From PGZG01 sp046292765 (lineage in GTDB: Bacteria; Pseudomonadota; Gammaproteobacteria; Pseudomonadales; Alcanivoracaceae): 64,000 nucleotides of DNA. The position numbers and the translations under genes are program-made. The stretch lies in NCBI GenBank assembly GCA_046292765.1, contig JBKBQA010000002.1, positions 620,001-684,000 of the forward strand, given 5' to 3'. The notes below the pieces were generated by a model. The model did no database searches. It was not told the DNA's origin and was given only the letters and a program-made list of their open reading frames with translations. Positions 61,512 to 64,000 of the stretch are shown one piece after another; the first letter of the stretch is position 1, and each line of letters starts with the position of its first letter.

Positions 61512-62030
61512 TTAATCGTCCCGACTCTTGACCTGAGCCAGCACTGCAAAGGGGTTATCCCGTTTCGTCTCTACCGCTGCCGCCGGTTCTGCAGGCGTGT
61601 GCAGAGCCGTCGGACATTGTTCATGCATGGCCACCAGCGGCAGCGCCAGCAAAAGCTCTTCTTCCAGCAACTCGGCGAGAATAATTTTCTCATCGGTTAC
61701 CAGCCAGGGATCGAGATGTTCAGGCAACGCCTTGATCTGATCCTCGTCGTACACCATCACCAGCGAGGGCTTTGCCTCAACCGGACAGCGCACTGGTTCC
61801 AGACAACGCTGGCAGGTCATGGCCAGGGTGGTTTTCACCGATCCACTGAGACACTGCCGGCGCTCTTCATCGCGACCAAAACGAATCGCCACCTCGACGA
61901 TTTCGTCCTGACTGTCGCGATATTCCGCCAGTCGGGGTAACCGTGACACGGTGGTCTGACCCTTGATTTCAGCTTCCTGATCGGCCAGTTTGCGCGGCTC
62001 AAGAAACGGCGGAAGTTGCCCGGAATGCAT
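61512..62030 (-). CDS. yceD: YceD (DUF177), 23S rRNA accumulation protein
   Basis: YceD family protein of 172 residues, required for normal 23S rRNA levels in E. coli and plants. PPFLEPRKLADQEAEIKGQ aligns with the family start; CQRCLEPVRCPVEAKPSL and DPWLVTDEKIILAELLEEELLLALPLVAMH follow, the latter the most conserved block. The ATG at 62030 has no ribosome site and lies only about four bases after the predicted transcription start, so the message is nearly leaderless. Translationally close to rpmF. Confidence 0.94.
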   Translation of the reverse strand: MHSGQLPPFLEPRKLADQEAEIKGQTTVSRLPRLAEYRDSQDEIVEVAIRFGRDEERRQCLSGSVKTTLAMTCQRCLEPVRCPVEAKPSLVMVYDEDQIKALPEHLDPWLVTDEKIILAELLEEELLLALPLVAMHEQCPTALHTPAEPAAAVETKRDNPFAVLAQVKSRDD

Positions 62031-62039
62031 AGGCGCGCA

Positions 62040-62068
62040 ATTCTAGTGATGCGCCGCCCCCCTGTCAA
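62040..62068 (-). promoter_or_regulatory. Near-consensus promoter of yceD-rpmF
   Basis: On the minus strand TTGACA (62063-62068) and TAGAAT (62040-62045) are exactly 17 bases apart: a perfect -35 and a five-of-six -10. Predicted start at about 62033-62034. Confidence 0.7.
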
Positions 62069-62146
62069 AGCCAATTTGCCCTGTTAACTGCTTGAGCAGG
62101 AAGCCTTTTTGACAGGACAATGGCCTGCCCGATCAGGAGCCCGGCA

Positions 62147-62740
62147 ATGACAACGGAACACCCCCCTCTGGTACTGGCCTCGTCGTCCCCGTTTCGCCGG
62201 GAGCTGCTGACCCGGCTCGGCCTCACCTTTCTCTGCGATAGCCCGGATATCGACGAGAGCCGCCAACCCGGAGAAGCGCCGGCGCAGCTGGTCCAGCGGC
62301 TGGCGCTGGAAAAGGCCCGAGCCGTGGCCAGCCGCCATCCCGGCACCCTGATCATCGGCTCGGACCAGGTCGCAGTTCTCGCGGACGGAAGCGTGCTCGG
62401 CAAACCCGGCAGTGCGGAAAAAGCGGCGGAACAGCTGGCCCGAGCCAGTGGCAGTACAGTCACTTTCCTGACCGGGTTGTGCCTTTACAACGCCGCCAGC
62501 GGCAACCATCAGCTGTGCTGCGAGCCTTTCCGGGTGCATTTCCGGGAACTAACCGCGAAAGCGATCGCGTCCTATATAAAGAAGGAGCAGCCGTTTGCCT
62601 GCGCCGGCAGCTTTAAATCCGAAGGTCTTGGCATCACCCTGTTCCGACGTCTGGAGGGCGACGATCCGAATGCCCTGATCGGCCTGCCACTGATCCGGCT
62701 GACCGATATGCTGTCAGGGGAAGGCATCGCCCTCCCCTGA
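62147..62740 (+). CDS. Maf-family nucleotide pyrophosphatase (YceF type)
   Basis: House-cleaning pyrophosphatase of 197 residues. LVLASSSPFRRELLTRLGL is the Maf signature, followed by DESRQPGEAPAQLVQRLALEKA, IIGSDQVAVL with the catalytic Asp, and KPGSAEKAAEQLARASG. The YceF subgroup hydrolyses m7GTP. The start at 62147 follows AGGAG by eight bases. It is divergent from yceD, the typical arrangement, and is the only plus-strand gene in this housekeeping block. Confidence 0.95.
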   Translation: MTTEHPPLVLASSSPFRRELLTRLGLTFLCDSPDIDESRQPGEAPAQLVQRLALEKARAVASRHPGTLIIGSDQVAVLADGSVLGKPGSAEKAAEQLARASGSTVTFLTGLCLYNAASGNHQLCCEPFRVHFRELTAKAIASYIKKEQPFACAGSFKSEGLGITLFRRLEGDDPNALIGLPLIRLTDMLSGEGIALP

Positions 62741-62749
62741 CCTCACCGC

Positions 62750-63706
62750 CTATCGAACGCTGGCGCCACCCAGTGCATCCGCCAGCGACTGGCCGATGCT
62801 GGCGCCAAAGCGGCTCAGCAGCTGGTCGAACGGATGCCGGCGCGGGGTGTAGTCGACCATCTCTTCAATGCCGATGACGTCGCGTGCCACCTGACCGGGA
62901 CTGCCCAGACCATCCACCAGACCCAGCGCCATGGCCTGCTCGCCAGTCCAGAACAGACCCGAGAAGATCTCCTCATCGCGGCCTTCTATCAGGCGCTCAC
63001 CCCGTCCTTCCTTCACCGCCGCAATAAACTGGCCATGGATTTCATCGAGCATTGACTGAATATGGGCTTTCTGCCCCTGATCCACGGGCGCAAAGGGATC
63101 CAGCAGCGCCTTGTTGTTGCCTGCGGTCATCACCCGACGCTCGATGCCCAGTTTGTCGATCGCCTCGGTGAAACCGAAGCTCGCCATGATCACACCGATG
63201 GAGCCCACAATGCTGGCCTGATCCGCGTAGATATGATCCGCCGCCGCCGCAATATAATAAGCACCGGAGGCACCCATATCGGTGATCACGGCGTACACCG
63301 GCTTCTTCGGATGCTTGTCCCGAAGCCGCTGGATTTCCCTGAACACATACGCCGACTGCACCGGCGAGCCGCCGGGACTGTTAATGCGGATAAGCACCGC
63401 CTTGCTATCCCGCGCCGAGAAGGCATCACGCAAACCTGAAACCAGCACATCGGCACTGGCTTCAGCGCCGTCTGCAATCACCCCGCTGAGGTCGACAATG
63501 CCAACGTGAGGGCCACTCGCCGGAGCAGATATCTTGCCGGGAAGGAACAGGTAAAGAAGAAGGAACAGGTAGCCGAACGTCAGCACCCGGAAGAAGATCA
63601 TCCAGCGGCGCTGCTTGCGGCTCTCGTCGTGCACCGACAGCACCAGCTTTTCCAGCAATTTCCATTCACGGTCGGACTGTGGCCGACCCCCCTGATTCAG
63701 ATCCAT
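62750..63706 (-). CDS. sppA: Signal peptide peptidase SppA (S49 family)
   Basis: Inner-membrane serine protease of 318 residues that degrades cleaved signal peptides. One membrane helix at about 38-60 (FFRVLTFGYLFLLLYLFLPG). The protease fold shows INSPGGSPVQSAYVFREI; the nucleophile serine is in ITDMGASGAYYIAAAADHIYAD and the catalytic lysine probably in GNNKALLDPFAP. It is the short single-domain form. It shares a base with the HAD gene upstream and converges on maf. Confidence 0.95.
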   Translation of the reverse strand: MDLNQGGRPQSDREWKLLEKLVLSVHDESRKQRRWMIFFRVLTFGYLFLLLYLFLPGKISAPASGPHVGIVDLSGVIADGAEASADVLVSGLRDAFSARDSKAVLIRINSPGGSPVQSAYVFREIQRLRDKHPKKPVYAVITDMGASGAYYIAAAADHIYADQASIVGSIGVIMASFGFTEAIDKLGIERRVMTAGNNKALLDPFAPVDQGQKAHIQSMLDEIHGQFIAAVKEGRGERLIEGRDEEIFSGLFWTGEQAMALGLVDGLGSPGQVARDVIGIEEMVDYTPRRHPFDQLLSRFGASIGQSLADALGGASVR

Positions 63707-64000
63707 CAGGCAATCTCCGGGTTTTCAAGAAGCGGCAGAATACCGCGAATATCATCAAGCAACATACGGGGTGAATATTGCGCCAGCAGCGACGACGGGT
63801 GAGCGCCCCAGGTCACTGCCACCGATTCAACACCGGCATTGCGTGCCATTTCCAGATCAAAACTTGTATCTCCCACCACCAGCGCCCGATGCGACAGCAC
63901 ATCGAGCTGGTCAAGCAGCTCGTGAACCATGGCGGGGTGCGGCTTGGAACGTGACTCATCGGCACAGCGGGACGCGGCAAAATAACGCCCCAGATCACCG
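63706..64000 (-). CDS. HAD-family hydrolase, C-terminal part
   Basis: C-terminal 97 residues of a haloacid-dehalogenase-fold phosphatase; the frame is open to the window edge. SKPHPAM contains the motif III lysine, and VVGDTSFDLEMARNAGVESVAVTWG is motif IV with the magnesium aspartates. It is probably a phosphoglycolate phosphatase-like member, as in the rluC-HAD-sppA order of Pseudomonas-like genomes. Its stop overlaps the sppA start by one base. The N-terminal nucleophile motif is outside the window. Confidence 0.9.
   Translation of the reverse strand, partial: GDLGRYFAASRCADESRSKPHPAMVHELLDQLDVLSHRALVVGDTSFDLEMARNAGVESVAVTWGAHPSSLLAQYSPRMLLDDIRGILPLLENPEIA

Overview
The window is a GC-rich stretch of a gammaproteobacterial chromosome. 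Evidence for this is the fatty-acid/division-adjacent gene order plsX-fabD-fabG-acpP-fabF-pabC-mltG-tmk-holB-pilZ-tatD, class I fumarase, RdgC, a leucine (liu) catabolic operon, and a site matching the operator of the fatty-acid sensor PsrA. This fits the Pseudomonas/Alcanivorax/Marinobacter part of the class, but the species cannot be named from sequence alone. No transposase, integrase, phage gene or CRISPR array was seen. The only mobile-looking material is a family of structured intergenic repeats.

Layout. 1-5.5 kb: end of a leucine-degradation operon (liuB, liuC, liuD) closed by acetoacetyl-CoA synthetase. 5.5-13 kb: accessory singletons (DUF4062 protein, orphan ParA, coiled-coil lipoprotein, RecQ, radical SAM protein, Sel1-repeat lipoprotein). 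13-16.3 kb: fumarase facing a 4-hydroxybutyryl-CoA dehydratase-like Fe-S flavoprotein. 16.3-25.6 kb: a segment bounded by two inverted copies of a composite repeat and holding rdgC, a glycosyltransferase, tRNA-Thr(CGT), a DsbD-domain/redoxin pair, a membrane AAA ATPase fused translationally to an MscS channel gene, and a PQQ-type sugar dehydrogenase. 25.6-29.4 kb: the electron-transfer flavoprotein system, etfBA diverging from ETF-ubiquinone oxidoreductase around a PsrA-like palindrome. 29.4-36.4 kb: acetyltransferase-nitrilase fusion, sirtuin, DAHP synthase, lipase-type hydrolase, K+ channel-like protein and a Tat-exported FecR-like protein. 36.4-38.6 kb: CHASE2 adenylate cyclase. 38.6-46.8 kb: a three-gene surface operon (giant repeat protein with a haem motif, beta-barrel, tri-haem lipoprotein). 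46.9-50.3 kb: TetR/DUF1285 pair, class V aminotransferase-like enzyme and YiiX-like protein. 50.3-50.55 kb: a candidate small RNA. 50.6-64 kb: a nearly continuous minus-strand housekeeping block from an HAD phosphatase and sppA through yceD, rpmF and fatty-acid synthesis to tatD and rmuC, with maf on the opposite strand.

How the parts connect. The liu genes and ETF/ETF-QO belong to one catabolic theme: acyl-CoA dehydrogenases of leucine and fatty-acid oxidation pass electrons to ETF, then ETF-QO, then ubiquinone. Acetoacetyl-CoA synthetase recovers acetoacetate, and the PsrA-like site would tie ETF supply to long-chain acyl-CoA.

Most unusual items: (1) three dispersed hairpin elements whose loop is conserved while the perfect 20-25 bp stems differ between copies, two of them carrying a second module with its own covarying stem; (2) the haem-bearing surface operon; (3) the AAA ATPase-MscS pair; (4) a candidate RNA whose loops are complementary to Shine-Dalgarno sequences; (5) a near-consensus promoter placed to give an essentially leaderless yceD message.
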